This document shows, piece by piece, positions 1 to 7,995 of a stretch of DNA of 20,706 bases (positions are counted from its first letter, which is position 1; every line of letters begins with the position of its first letter). Under the pieces are notes generated by a model, which was not told the DNA's origin, searched no databases, and saw only the letters and a list, made by a program, of their open reading frames with translations. The DNA is from DASQPR01 sp035713725 (GTDB lineage: Bacteria > Actinomycetota > Actinomycetes > Mycobacteriales > Micromonosporaceae): contig DASTMZ010000044.1 in assembly GCA_035713725.1 (NCBI GenBank), positions 1 to 20,706 on the forward strand, given 5' to 3'. The translations under genes were made by a program, and so were the position numbers.

Positions 1-451
1 GCCGTCCTACTCGATGTTCAACCGCTGGATCGAGCAGCAGGATCTGCTCGGTACGCTCGATCGCGTTGGCGCCGGATGCATCGCATTCTCGCCACTCGCG
101 CAGGGCCTGCTCACCGATCGCTACCTGCACGGCGTACCGGAGGACTCGCGGGTGGCAACCGGCGGTGCGATGGACACCGGCATGCTGACCGAAGCGAACC
201 TCGCCCGAGTGCGCGCACTGAACGAGATCGCGATGCGGCGCGGTCAGACGCTGTCCCAACTAGCGCTGGCGTGGGCGCTGCGTGATCCGCGAATGACCTC
301 CGTGCTGATCGGGGTCAGCAGCGTGGCCCAGCTCGAGAACAACGTTGCGGCGCTTGGCAACCCCGACTTCAGCGAGGCCGAACTCGCCGAGATCGACGAG
401 TACGCGATGGAGGGCGACATCAACCTCTGGTCACGTTCGAGCGCGGGCTGA
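1..451 (+). CDS. Aldo/keto reductase, YghZ-like, C-terminal part (cut by window start)
   Basis: This is the C-terminal half of an NADPH-dependent aldo/keto reductase (TIM-barrel). The reading frame is open from base 2 (PSYSMFNRW) and its start lies outside the window. The order PSYSMFNRWIE, GAGCIAFSPLAQGLLTDRYL, TLSQLALAWALRDPRMTSVL and NLWSRSS follows what I remember of E. coli YghZ (L-glyceraldehyde-3-phosphate reductase, AKR14) almost block by block. The segment SVLIGVSSVAQLENNV corresponds to the cofactor-binding end of the barrel. The likely role is reduction of small aldehydes or methylglyoxal-type compounds; this is inferred from the family only. The stop codon lies 32 bp inside the 3' end of the opposing MFS gene, so the two genes converge and overlap. 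The catalytic Asp/Tyr/Lys/His residues are outside the window and cannot be checked. Confidence 0.9.
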   Translation, partial: PSYSMFNRWIEQQDLLGTLDRVGAGCIAFSPLAQGLLTDRYLHGVPEDSRVATGGAMDTGMLTEANLARVRALNEIAMRRGQTLSQLALAWALRDPRMTSVLIGVSSVAQLENNVAALGNPDFSEAELAEIDEYAMEGDINLWSRSSAG

Positions 452-1886
452 CCGGTTCGGGCGCAGGCGCCGACATGTTCAACGGCGCGATGAGCCCACG
501 ACGTACCAGCAAGGCCCGAACGGCGAGCACCGCGGCGACCCACACGACCACGGCCAGCGACATGACGCGCAGCGTGCCGAGGTATGCGTCGGTGAGCGCG
601 GTGCCGCCTCGCTGGAGTCCCGCGACCGCCGTCGCGGCGACCGCGAGCCCGAAGCCGCCGAACGAGACAAGGACGGTGAGCAACACACCGGAGGCCTCCC
701 CAGCGCGTTCTGGATGCACCACGTCCTGAGTGGCCACGTTCGCGAACGTCCAGCCCAGGCCGAAGCCGAAGCCGGCCAGCGCGATCAGCGGCACGAACGC
801 GAACCACGACGTCGCGTAGGTCGCGGCGAGCGTCGAGACCGCACCGACCAACCCGGCGCCGGCCATGATCACGGTGGGCCGGAAGTGTGGCTTGAGGCGC
901 GCGCCGATCGGTCCGGACAGCGCAACCATCGTCGCCGGCGCCAGGAAGAACACGCCAGCGAGCAGGGCCGACAGTCCGCGTGCGCCCTGCAGATAGAGAG
1001 TCACGATGAATATCAGGATGACGAAACCGATGTTGGCGACCACGCCCACCGACATCACGAGGACGTAGGGCAGGTTGCGGAAAAGCGAGAGGTCGATCAA
1101 TGGACTGTGAGCACGTGCCTCCCGCAACCAGAACCCGACAAGTAGCAAGCCGGCTATCACGAACGTCCCGATCGTACGGGCCGAGCCCCATCCCCAATCG
1201 TCACCGCGGTCGACGGCGTAGCTCAGCGACGCAATGCCCGCGATGAGCAACGCGGCGCCGGCCACGTCGAGCCGCCGCGAGGCGGTGGGATCCCGCGAGT
1301 CGACGATGCCGCCCAGCGCCACCACAAACGCGATCGCGCTGAGCACAACGAGCACCCAGAAAATCCATCGCCAGCCCGGCCCTTGAGACAGTCCACCGCC
1401 GAGGAAAGGTCCGATCGCCGTACCGATGTTCGCGATGCCGAACATCAGGCCGAGCGCCCGCGCGCGGTTCGCGTCGTCGAATGCGTTGGAGATGACCGCG
1501 ATTCCGACCGGAAATACCATCGCGGCGCCCGCGCCGGATAACACGCGGAACCCGATGAGCGTCGGCAGATTTGGCGCGATCGCGCAGAGCGCGGACGAAA
1601 CCGCGAAGATTGCGATCCCGATCAGCAACATGACCCGGCGGCCGTAGATGTCGCCCAGTCGGCCACACAAGATGAACAGCGACGCGATGGCGAGCATGTA
1701 GCCGCTGATGACCCATTGCACGCTGTCCGTGGTGGCACCGAGGTCGTGCGCCATGTCCGGGATCGCGAGGTTCAGCGCGAAGAAGTCGACCTGGATGCAG
1801 AACATCGCGACCGACACGCCGATGATCGCCGCACGAGCGGCTCGCGCCTGCTGCGGTTGCGCCAGAGCGCTGGCTGCACTACCCAC
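420..1886 (-). CDS. MFS multidrug exporter, DHA2 (EmrB/QacA) type
   Basis: This 488-residue integral membrane protein is probably a proton-driven drug or metabolite exporter with 14 membrane segments. Helix 1 carries the D-containing motif QVDFFALNLAIPDM (D34). MFS motif A follows at residues 75-84 (GRLGDIYGRR), and the helix-5 antiporter motif C region is GFRVLSGAGAAMVFPVGIAV. The length is normal for the DHA2 family. The start is GTG, chosen because no upstream ATG exists in frame; a run of G bases (GGGGGGACC) 10-18 nt upstream can serve as ribosome binding site. Only 21 bp separate it from the stop of the upstream Coq4-like gene on the same strand, so the two are probably co-transcribed. 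Its 3' end overlaps the converging reductase gene by 32 bp. The substrate cannot be told from the sequence. Confidence 0.92.
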   Translation of the reverse strand: MGSAASALAQPQQARAARAAIIGVSVAMFCIQVDFFALNLAIPDMAHDLGATTDSVQWVISGYMLAIASLFILCGRLGDIYGRRVMLLIGIAIFAVSSALCAIAPNLPTLIGFRVLSGAGAAMVFPVGIAVISNAFDDANRARALGLMFGIANIGTAIGPFLGGGLSQGPGWRWIFWVLVVLSAIAFVVALGGIVDSRDPTASRRLDVAGAALLIAGIASLSYAVDRGDDWGWGSARTIGTFVIAGLLLVGFWLREARAHSPLIDLSLFRNLPYVLVMSVGVVANIGFVILIFIVTLYLQGARGLSALLAGVFFLAPATMVALSGPIGARLKPHFRPTVIMAGAGLVGAVSTLAATYATSWFAFVPLIALAGFGFGLGWTFANVATQDVVHPERAGEASGVLLTVLVSFGGFGLAVAATAVAGLQRGGTALTDAYLGTLRVMSLAVVVWVAAVLAVRALLVRRGLIAPLNMSAPAPEPVSPRSNVTRG

Positions 1887-1907
1887 CGCTGTCTCGGTCC
1901 CCCCGGG

Positions 1908-2921
1908 TCAGGCGGCGGGCTGCCGCTCGTTGGCCTCGTCGCCGGCCGCGTCGCCGCTCGCGGCATACGCCGGATCAAGCCGTGGTACGTCGAAGCTGCG
2001 GCGTACCGCCTCGATCGGCTCCTCGGCGTGATCCAACATCGAGAAGTCATCGCGGAACGTGTCGCCGCTCGCATGGTGGCCGCGGTCCCACGCCACCCAA
2101 AACTTCGCCGGATCCAGGGCGCCTCGGTCCCATCCGGCCAGTGCGTTGCACTCGATCCCGAGGTGCCATGAGTAGATCACCGGCAGCACGTGACCGGACA
2201 TCGGGAACACCGGATGCATACGGGACGTGAACGTCGATACGAGCATCTCGCCCTGTGGCGTGGTGTCGTACCCGGAGATCAGATGCGCGCTCGCGTGTGG
2301 CGTCCCGAACGCCTCGTTGACGCCGTGCGGCCGGCCGGGCATCGGTGTGCCGTGCGTGTCGTAGAACGACCAGACCTCGCGACCGAGCGTGCCCGGCGGC
2401 AATTTCTCGAGGTCGTCGTACCGCGCCGCGAGCGTCTCGTCGGTCGTGACGTCGTACGGCGCGAACCACCGGTCGAGGTCGCCGACGCTGGCGAGATCCG
2501 TGTGGCCCTCGGTGATGCTGCGGAGGTTGTGGTCGTTCATGTCGGCGATGACCGGCTCCAGATCGGGCTTGACGCTGGCCGCCAGGTCGTCCAGCCACGC
2601 GCCGGACACGCCGAGATCATCCGCGAAGTCCATCACGGTGCCGATGCGCGCCGCGTCGAGATCGCCGTCGACGAGTGCCATCACCGACAGGATTTCGGCC
2701 GCCGTACGGCATTGCTCCTCGTCGTCCATCGCCGAACTCAACCGCTTCGGGCTCGACTCGCGGAGCGTACCGACATCCGGCGCCTCGACGCCGAGTCCGA
2801 GCTCGGCCAGCGACGAGATCGCCCCCGCGCTCGCATCAGTGAGATCGGTGCGCCCGCCGCCGGTGCCGACCGATTTGGCCGCACCGAACAGCGCCGGCGC
2901 CTGGCTTTCACGCAGCGCCAT
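1908..2921 (-). CDS. TerB-like / Coq4-like two-domain protein
   Basis: This is a soluble protein of 337 residues. I chose the ATG at 2921 because AGGGG sits 7 nt before it; a TTG at 2945 and an ATG at 2927 are also in frame. In the numbering from 2945, residues about 75-135 are helical and acidic and resemble a TerB-type domain (AAEILSVMALVDGDLD). Residues about 180-325 resemble Coq4: LPPGTLG at 182-188, then HASAHLISGYDTTPQGE with H217, H221 and E233, spaced exactly as in the Coq4 metal site HDxxH-x11-E, and finally EPIEAVRRSFDVPRL at the C-terminus. The Asp of that site is Ala218 here. Coq4 works in ubiquinone synthesis, which actinobacteria lack, so the true substrate is unknown. The MFS exporter follows 21 bp downstream, suggesting one transcript. 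The 120 bp upstream (2922-3041) hold only a weak 5-bp hairpin at 2978-2991. Confidence 0.75.
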   Translation of the reverse strand: MALRESQAPALFGAAKSVGTGGGRTDLTDASAGAISSLAELGLGVEAPDVGTLRESSPKRLSSAMDDEEQCRTAAEILSVMALVDGDLDAARIGTVMDFADDLGVSGAWLDDLAASVKPDLEPVIADMNDHNLRSITEGHTDLASVGDLDRWFAPYDVTTDETLAARYDDLEKLPPGTLGREVWSFYDTHGTPMPGRPHGVNEAFGTPHASAHLISGYDTTPQGEMLVSTFTSRMHPVFPMSGHVLPVIYSWHLGIECNALAGWDRGALDPAKFWVAWDRGHHASGDTFRDDFSMLDHAEEPIEAVRRSFDVPRLDPAYAASGDAAGDEANERQPAA

Positions 2922-3041
2922 GAGCATGCCCCTATTCCAGCACAAATCACCGTGGCGCTCGCCGCTTCTGGGCGCCGCGGACCCTTGTCCGGGCGGGTCG
3001 AAGCGGCGGGCGGGATCGCTGGGTTCCTCGCTGCGCGGAGA

Positions 3042-4394
3042 TCACTCCCGCGATCGGGTGAAGCGATGGCCATGCGGTGACATCCAGGTGAGTGTGCCCG
3101 GCGTCGGCTGCTCGACTCGCCAGCCCGCCTCGTGCTTGAGCCGATGATGATGGCGGCAGACCAGGGCGAGATTGTCGTGCTTCGTCAGACCGCCACTTCG
3201 GTAATCGACCGTGTGGTCGATGTCGCAAGCGGACGCTGGCGCGCGACAACCGGGTGCGCGACACATGCGATCCCGCGCGCGAATCCAGCGCGACAACGCC
3301 GGCCCGGGTGTACGTCGCTGCGGATCCGCTTCGGCCGGCGCGCCGCAGGTCGCGAGAGCGGCGTCACGGATGTGTTCAAGGAGACCCGCGAGGTCTTGGT
3401 GATGTCGAGGCCGCGGCAGGACGCCGAGCGCGCGCAGTTCACCGGCTGTTCCGTCAACGCGGAGTCTCCACGCGATGTCCCGTCGGCCAAGCATCACGTT
3501 GACATTGGCCCGCGCGGTGGGCGCCTCGGCGGGTCCGAATCCGGCCAGCGTTGCAGGTTCGTCGGAGTCCGTGGAGTGCGTGGGAACGCCTGCGGCATTG
3601 TCGAAGGCGATCCGGTCTGAGCCACCGACCGGTTCGGGCGCGGCAGGGTCAATGCCGCGCGCCAGCACCGACCATGGCACGCTCAGCTCCACGACGCCGC
3701 GACGATGCACCGGCGACGCACCGACATCGACACCCTCAAGGAGATCCAGGAACGTGTCGGCGCGCAGCTGTTCAAGCGTTCGTGTGTCTCCGCCGGCACG
3801 ACGCGCGCGGGCGAACGCATCGATCCGCTCGAAGGCCGCCGTGGCCCGCGCCGCAGGAAGACACGACCCGAACAAACTGGCCGTCGATTCGCGGTCGGGC
3901 ACCATCGCCACCCGGCGTTGTTCGACGCTACGCGCGGTGCGTCGCGCCGCACCGTCGGGATCGGCCCGCAACACCGCACGCCGCAACCGATCCCGCAGCT
4001 GTGTCGTCGTCCATTCACATGCGCGATCGGCGTGCTGCAACGCGATCGCGAATGCCACATCGTCATCTACCGTGCAGAGCACGTCGTAGAACACGCGAGC
4101 GCGCCGAAGGTCCACGTCACCCCGGCGCATCGCCGCCCACACCGGCTTGACCACGCGCTGCAGATAGCGGCCGAGCTCAACCTCGTGCCGTGCCGCCGTT
4201 CGCGTCCAGTTCAACGAGAACGCGACGAGATCAGCGTCGAATCCGGCCGGATGGCGGTCCGCGACAGCTACCGCAGCCTCCAGAAATGCCGCGTCGGCCA
4301 ACACTGCAATGCGTGCGCACCGCTGAAGTTTGTCAGTCAACGCATCGACCGAGCCGGCAGATCCCGGGTCATGTGACTCGCGGTCGATGCTCAT
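3042..4394 (-). CDS. DUF222 / HNH endonuclease, 13E12-repeat family
   Basis: This 450-residue protein is of the type found in many copies in actinobacterial genomes. The N-terminal ~300 residues form the DUF222 region (helical and Arg/Ala-rich, for example AAMRRGDVDLRRARVFYDVL at about 87-106). The C-terminal HNH nuclease domain has C378 and C383, the DIDHT strand with H394, N408, C413 and the HHHRLKH segment with H415-H417 and H421, so the metal site and zinc cysteines look complete. The gene appears intact, with normal length for the family. No ribosome binding site precedes the ATG; a promoter-like element ends 6 nt upstream, suggesting a leaderless transcript. Some M. tuberculosis 13E12 copies are linked to the DNA damage response, but the cellular role of the family is not settled. 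No neighbour suggests a partner. Confidence 0.9.
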   Translation of the reverse strand: MSIDRESHDPGSAGSVDALTDKLQRCARIAVLADAAFLEAAVAVADRHPAGFDADLVAFSLNWTRTAARHEVELGRYLQRVVKPVWAAMRRGDVDLRRARVFYDVLCTVDDDVAFAIALQHADRACEWTTTQLRDRLRRAVLRADPDGAARRTARSVEQRRVAMVPDRESTASLFGSCLPAARATAAFERIDAFARARRAGGDTRTLEQLRADTFLDLLEGVDVGASPVHRRGVVELSVPWSVLARGIDPAAPEPVGGSDRIAFDNAAGVPTHSTDSDEPATLAGFGPAEAPTARANVNVMLGRRDIAWRLRVDGTAGELRALGVLPRPRHHQDLAGLLEHIRDAALATCGAPAEADPQRRTPGPALSRWIRARDRMCRAPGCRAPASACDIDHTVDYRSGGLTKHDNLALVCRHHHRLKHEAGWRVEQPTPGTLTWMSPHGHRFTRSRE

Positions 4395-4411
4395 ACATTG
4401 AAACTAATGTA
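4394..4411. repeat. Inverted repeat over the HNH start codon
   Basis: TACATT-GAAACT-AATGTA is a perfect 6-bp inverted repeat with a 6-bp spacer. It begins on the first base of the HNH start codon and covers the putative -10 box. It is AT-rich in a GC-rich setting. It could be an operator for a dimeric repressor, for instance autoregulation, or a chance feature of an AT-rich promoter. Confidence 0.45.
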
Positions 4412-4424
4412 CTAACACCGCCTA
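4401..4424 (-). promoter_or_regulatory. Candidate leaderless, DNA-damage-type promoter of the HNH gene
   Basis: Read on the minus strand, TAGTTT (4401-4406) fits the actinobacterial -10 form TANNNT and lies 6 nt before the ATG, which would place transcription start at the A of ATG. Upstream, TAGGCGGTG (4416-4424) matches 7 of 9 positions of the mycobacterial RecA-NDp (PafBC-dependent) element TTGTCRGTG. The spacer is 9 bp, where the published form has 8. The lack of any Shine-Dalgarno sequence supports a leaderless start. The link to PafBC is an inference from the match. Confidence 0.4.
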
Positions 4425-4499
4425 CCCAATGCGACTTCGCAAGCGTTACGAGACCGTTGCACGAACCGTCCGATGTGGACACAACTCGTACCCACAAAG

Positions 4500-6854
4500 T
4501 CAAGCGGAACCACGACGGGCCGGCGCGCGACCGATCGGCTGCAGCGGGCGCGGACGCGCGGTGAATGGTGCGTTCGGGAAAGTCACCGGCTCGCCCGGCG
4601 CGACCTCAACGGACTTGCCGCAATGCCGCAACGTGACGGGTTCGCCACCGTCGTCCAGGCGGTACGCCGTCTGATCGCTCGTCACTGTGACGCGAATCGT
4701 CCGGCCACGCCAGCCAACGCCGAACGCCAGGCGCCTGATGGCGGATGGCAGCCGCGGCATGAACTGCAACTCGCTCGCGTGGTCACGCAGGCCCGCGAGC
4801 CCGGCGACCAGGGCGATCCAAGTGCCGGCCAGCGACGCCATGTGTACGCCGTCGCGCGTGTTGTGCTCGAGGTCGCCGAGGTCCATGAGCGCTGCCTCGC
4901 CGAGATAGTCGTGCGCCAGCTCGATCTGGCCCACCTCCGCGGCGATCACGGCCTGGGTGGCCGCGGACAGCGACGAATCCCGTACCGTCAGGGCCTCGTA
5001 GTAGTCGAAGTTGCGTGCCTTCTGCTCGGGCGTGAACGCGTCGCCGCGCAGATGCATCGCGAGCACCAGATCAGCTTGCTTGACAACCTGTTTGCGATAG
5101 AGATCGCGATAGGAGTAGTGCAGCAGCAACGGATAGTTCTCCGGTGGCGTGGACGCGAAGTCCCACACCGAGTGCTCGGTGAACGCCTCGGCCTGCGGAT
5201 GGATGCCGGCCTGGCTGTCGTACGGGACGGTCATCCGCTCGGCAGCGTCGCACCATCCGTCGATCTCGTCGCGCGTGATGCCGAGTCGCTCGGCGACATC
5301 GGTGTGGCGCTCGGCAGCCTCCGCCGCACCCCGCAGATTCCATTGCGCCATCAGGTTTGTGTAGACGTTGTTGTCGGCGAACGCGCTGTATTCGTCGGGG
5401 CCTGTGACGCCGTCGATACGGAACTTCCCGTTCGCGTCGACGTCGCCGAGCGACATCCAGAGCCGCGCGGTCTCGGCAATCAGTTCCAGTCCGGTCTCGC
5501 GTTCGAAATCGACATCGCCGGTCGCATTCACGTATCGGATCGCGGCGCACGCGATGTCCGCGTTGACATGGAACGCGGCCGTACCGGCGGGCCAGTAGGC
5601 CGAGCATTCCTGGCCGGTGATGGTGCGCCAGGCGAACGCCGCGCCGGCAAGGCCCATCTCGGCCGCGTGGTCGCGCGCGATCGGGAGTGTGGAATGCCGC
5701 CACCGCAAGACATCGCGCGCGGCATCCGGCAGCGTGTACGTCAACACGTGGAGTACGAACGTCTCCGCGTCCCAGAACGCGTGCCCGTCGTATCCGGGAC
5801 CGGTCAGTCCCTTCGCCGGGATCGCGCGTCGCTCCGCCCGCGCGCTGGACTGCAGCACGTGGAATTGCGCGAACCGGACCGCTTGCTGTACGGCGTCGTC
5901 GCCATCGACCTCGACGTCCGCGCGCGCCCAGTATTCGTCGAGATATTCGCGTTGCCTGTTCACCAGTCCGTCCCAGCCGGTCGCCATGGCGGCGGTGAGC
6001 GCGGCCTCCACCTGAGCCTCGACGGCCGGCAGCGACCGCTGGGCGGACCAACCATAGGCGATGAACTTCACGAGCCGTACGGTCTGGCCGGGCTCGAGCC
6101 CGACGGTCACCGTGACCCGGCCGAGATTCGGGTGGCTCACGGTCTCCATGTGCACGTCGGTGTCGCACTCGATGACGTGGTCAATGCCGGCACCGACGCG
6201 AAGACCGCTGCTCTTCGTACGGTGCACCATGACGGCCCGCTGGTCGCGCGAACCGTGCATCTCCCCCTCGAACGGCGCGTCGATCGCGCCCGCCGACCGA
6301 GGGTCCTCCGACGATCGCGGCACCGGCTCGTTGGCCACCAGATCGGACTGCACGACCGCCTGGATCGCGGCGTCGACCGGGGTCACGTCGTAGCAGATCG
6401 CGGCGATGCCCCGATGCGTGAAGGACACGAGTCGCGTGCTTCGCACCTCGATCTGCCGACCGGCCGGCGAGGTCCACAACGCGTGGCGCACCAGCGTTCC
6501 AGCGCGCATGTCGAGCACGCGCTCGTGATGCTGCAGGCTGCCGTAGCGGACGTCGAATGGTTCGTCGTCGACGAGGAGCCGGATCAGCTTGCCATTGGCC
6601 ACGTTGACGATGGTCTGGCTGATGCTCGGGCTGCCGTAGACCGCTTCCCCGTAGTCGAGCGGTCGCAACTCGTGCACCGAATTCAGATAGCTGCCCGGCA
6701 GGCCGTGTGGCTCGCCCTCGTCGAGGTTGGCACGCAGACCGATGTGGCCGTTGGACAGCGCGAAGACGGACTCGCTCTGGGCCAGCACATCGAGGTCGAG
6801 CCCGATCTCGCGAATCGTCCACGGCTCGATCGGAAACGCGTGGTGGGTGATCAT
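4500..6854 (-). CDS. GH65 family disaccharide phosphorylase (Rv3401-like)
   Basis: This 784-residue cytoplasmic enzyme should split an alpha-linked glucose disaccharide (maltose, trehalose, kojibiose or nigerose) with phosphate, inverting to beta-glucose-1-phosphate. The order is an N-terminal beta-sandwich (1-270), a linker, an (alpha/alpha)6 barrel (about 320-690) and a small C-terminal beta domain. FWDAETF at 360-366, the catalytic-acid motif GPDEY with E488 (equivalent to Glu487 of the Lactobacillus brevis maltose phosphorylase, from memory), KQAD at 592-595 and HMASLAGTW from H671 (phosphate pocket) are all present. The start ATG overlaps the stop of the beta-phosphoglucomutase gene by 4 bp (ATGA), the expected partner. 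The size and pairing match what I recall of M. tuberculosis Rv3401/Rv3400. Substrate specificity cannot be read from the motifs; trehalose or maltose are the simplest guesses. Confidence 0.92.
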   Translation of the reverse strand: MITHHAFPIEPWTIREIGLDLDVLAQSESVFALSNGHIGLRANLDEGEPHGLPGSYLNSVHELRPLDYGEAVYGSPSISQTIVNVANGKLIRLLVDDEPFDVRYGSLQHHERVLDMRAGTLVRHALWTSPAGRQIEVRSTRLVSFTHRGIAAICYDVTPVDAAIQAVVQSDLVANEPVPRSSEDPRSAGAIDAPFEGEMHGSRDQRAVMVHRTKSSGLRVGAGIDHVIECDTDVHMETVSHPNLGRVTVTVGLEPGQTVRLVKFIAYGWSAQRSLPAVEAQVEAALTAAMATGWDGLVNRQREYLDEYWARADVEVDGDDAVQQAVRFAQFHVLQSSARAERRAIPAKGLTGPGYDGHAFWDAETFVLHVLTYTLPDAARDVLRWRHSTLPIARDHAAEMGLAGAAFAWRTITGQECSAYWPAGTAAFHVNADIACAAIRYVNATGDVDFERETGLELIAETARLWMSLGDVDANGKFRIDGVTGPDEYSAFADNNVYTNLMAQWNLRGAAEAAERHTDVAERLGITRDEIDGWCDAAERMTVPYDSQAGIHPQAEAFTEHSVWDFASTPPENYPLLLHYSYRDLYRKQVVKQADLVLAMHLRGDAFTPEQKARNFDYYEALTVRDSSLSAATQAVIAAEVGQIELAHDYLGEAALMDLGDLEHNTRDGVHMASLAGTWIALVAGLAGLRDHASELQFMPRLPSAIRRLAFGVGWRGRTIRVTVTSDQTAYRLDDGGEPVTLRHCGKSVEVAPGEPVTFPNAPFTARPRPLQPIGRAPARRGSA

Positions 6855-7654
6855 CGGCCCACCGTCCGGTTACCCGCGGGGCTTCCGCCGCCGGCGGCCG
6901 GTGACTTGTCGTCAAGCAGCTCCGCGAGATCCGTCACGACCACGTCGGCGCCGTGCTCGCGCAGTGCATCAGCGTGCTCGTCCTCGCCGTCGTGGTCGAC
7001 GCGGTCCACGCCGACCACGTAGCCAAATGCGCCGGCACGCCCAGCCGAGACACCGGCGGTCGCATCCTCGAACACCGCCGCCTGCGCGGGATCGGCGCCG
7101 AGCAGCCGCGCGGCGGCGAGGAATGTGTCCGGCTCCGGCTTGCCACGCAACGATTCCTGGTCGGATGTGCGGCCGTCGACCCGGACATCCAGATAATCCG
7201 CGAGCCCCGCGGCGGTGACGATCTGTCGGCAGTTGCGGCTCGACGACACAACAGCGGTCCGCTTCCCAACCGCACGCGCCGCCGTCAGGTAGGCCACTGA
7301 TCCCGGGTACGGCCGGACGCCATCGCGCTCGACCTTGGCAAGGAACAGCCGGTCCTTACGCGCGGCGAGTCCGGCGACCGTGTCAGCGTCGGGACCGTCA
7401 TCCGGTGAGCCGTCCGGCAACTCGATGTGGCGGGCGGCGAGGAAGGCTCGTACGCCATCGACACGCGGCTTGCCGTCCACGAGATCGTCGTACTCCTTGA
7501 CGCGATCGAAGGGCGTGAACGTGTCGCCCTCCCGGCGGCGAAGGAAGTCGTCGAACAGGTCTCCCCACGCCGCGGCATGCACGACCGCCGTCGGCGTCAG
7601 GACCCCATCCAGATCGAAGAGCAGCGCGTTGATGCCATCGGGAAGTCCGATCAT
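6851..7654 (-). CDS. pgmB: Beta-phosphoglucomutase, HAD family (Rv3400-like)
   Basis: This enzyme converts beta-glucose-1-phosphate to glucose-6-phosphate through beta-glucose-1,6-bisphosphate. It is 267 residues long from the ATG at 7654. HAD motif I is FDLDGV with nucleophile D14 and acid/base D16; motif II is SSS at 137-139; motif III is K172 in GKPEPD; motif IV is FEDA with E196 and D197. The cap domain (about 25-110) is longer than in Lactococcus PgmB, with inserts DDFLRRREGDTF and DGSPDDGPDAD. GTG codons at 7666 and 7657 are also in frame. The 7666 codon would overlap the putative -10 box, and GGGA lies 6 nt before the ATG, so I prefer 7654 (or 7657). It is the first gene of a two-gene operon and couples by ATGA overlap to the GH65 phosphorylase that makes its substrate. 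Confidence 0.9.
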   Translation of the reverse strand: MIGLPDGINALLFDLDGVLTPTAVVHAAAWGDLFDDFLRRREGDTFTPFDRVKEYDDLVDGKPRVDGVRAFLAARHIELPDGSPDDGPDADTVAGLAARKDRLFLAKVERDGVRPYPGSVAYLTAARAVGKRTAVVSSSRNCRQIVTAAGLADYLDVRVDGRTSDQESLRGKPEPDTFLAAARLLGADPAQAAVFEDATAGVSAGRAGAFGYVVGVDRVDHDGEDEHADALREHGADVVVTDLAELLDDKSPAAGGGSPAGNRTVGR

Positions 7655-7995
7655 CACGATTCCCACGGTAGCCGCGCGACCCGTACCCCGCCTGTTGACC
7701 GCATCTTGACCACGTCATCCGAGGGCCTGCCCGGTGTGGCCTGGATTGCGGCTTTCGGCGAATTCGCCATAGCACTGACGTGGTCCATGGCATTTGTCGG
7801 TCCTCATTTGTTCACCCATTTCAGCTGGGCAGAAATTTTGGCATTTCCATGTAAGACCTGTGCATGGCCTGTGGGCTGCGGTTTTCTCCTCGACGCCTGG
7901 CAACGCCCGTCAACCGTCCGAAAGTCGACTAGTTGTCACAGCCTCCTCTCAGCTAAAAAGTGCGCACTACCCGACGGTTCAAGAGGGGACAGGGA
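7655..7995. other. Divergent intergenic region, AT-richer, with candidate promoter of the protease gene
   Basis: These 341 bp separate the pgmB operon (minus) from the secreted protease gene (plus) and hold no gene. The stretch around 7790-7860 is clearly richer in A/T than its surroundings (ATTTGTTC, AAATTTTGGCATTT). The best plus-strand promoter candidate is TTGTCA (7933-7938) with TAAAAA (7954-7959), separated by 15 bp, which would start transcription near 7966 and leave a leader of about 30 nt. A clear ribosome binding site, GAGGGG, ends 7 nt before the ATG at 7996. I see no terminator or tRNA here. Confidence 0.5.
7665..7670 (-). promoter_or_regulatory. Candidate -10 box of the pgmB-GH65 operon
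   Basis: On the minus strand TACCGT fits TANNNT and is followed by 7 nt and then GTG-ATG (7652-7657), the geometry of a leaderless or nearly leaderless start. No good -35 hexamer is visible. TACSGT strings are common in this genome, so chance is possible. Confidence 0.3.

Noticed and set aside
2978..2991. CGGAC-CCTT-GTCCG hairpin after the HNH gene, possible terminator
   Set aside because: The stem is only 5 bp and no T-tract follows, so it is too weak to call.
4473..7022. An 849-codon open frame on the plus strand across the GH65 and mutase genes
   Set aside because: It is antisense to two genes with complete catalytic motifs. Long open antisense frames are expected in GC-rich DNA, and its product (Arg/His/Val-rich, no domain) resembles nothing.
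7794..7802. TTGTCGGTC, 8 of 9 bases of a RecA-NDp element, in the protease upstream region
   Set aside because: No TANNNT box lies 8 bp downstream, and it is about 190 bp from the start codon.
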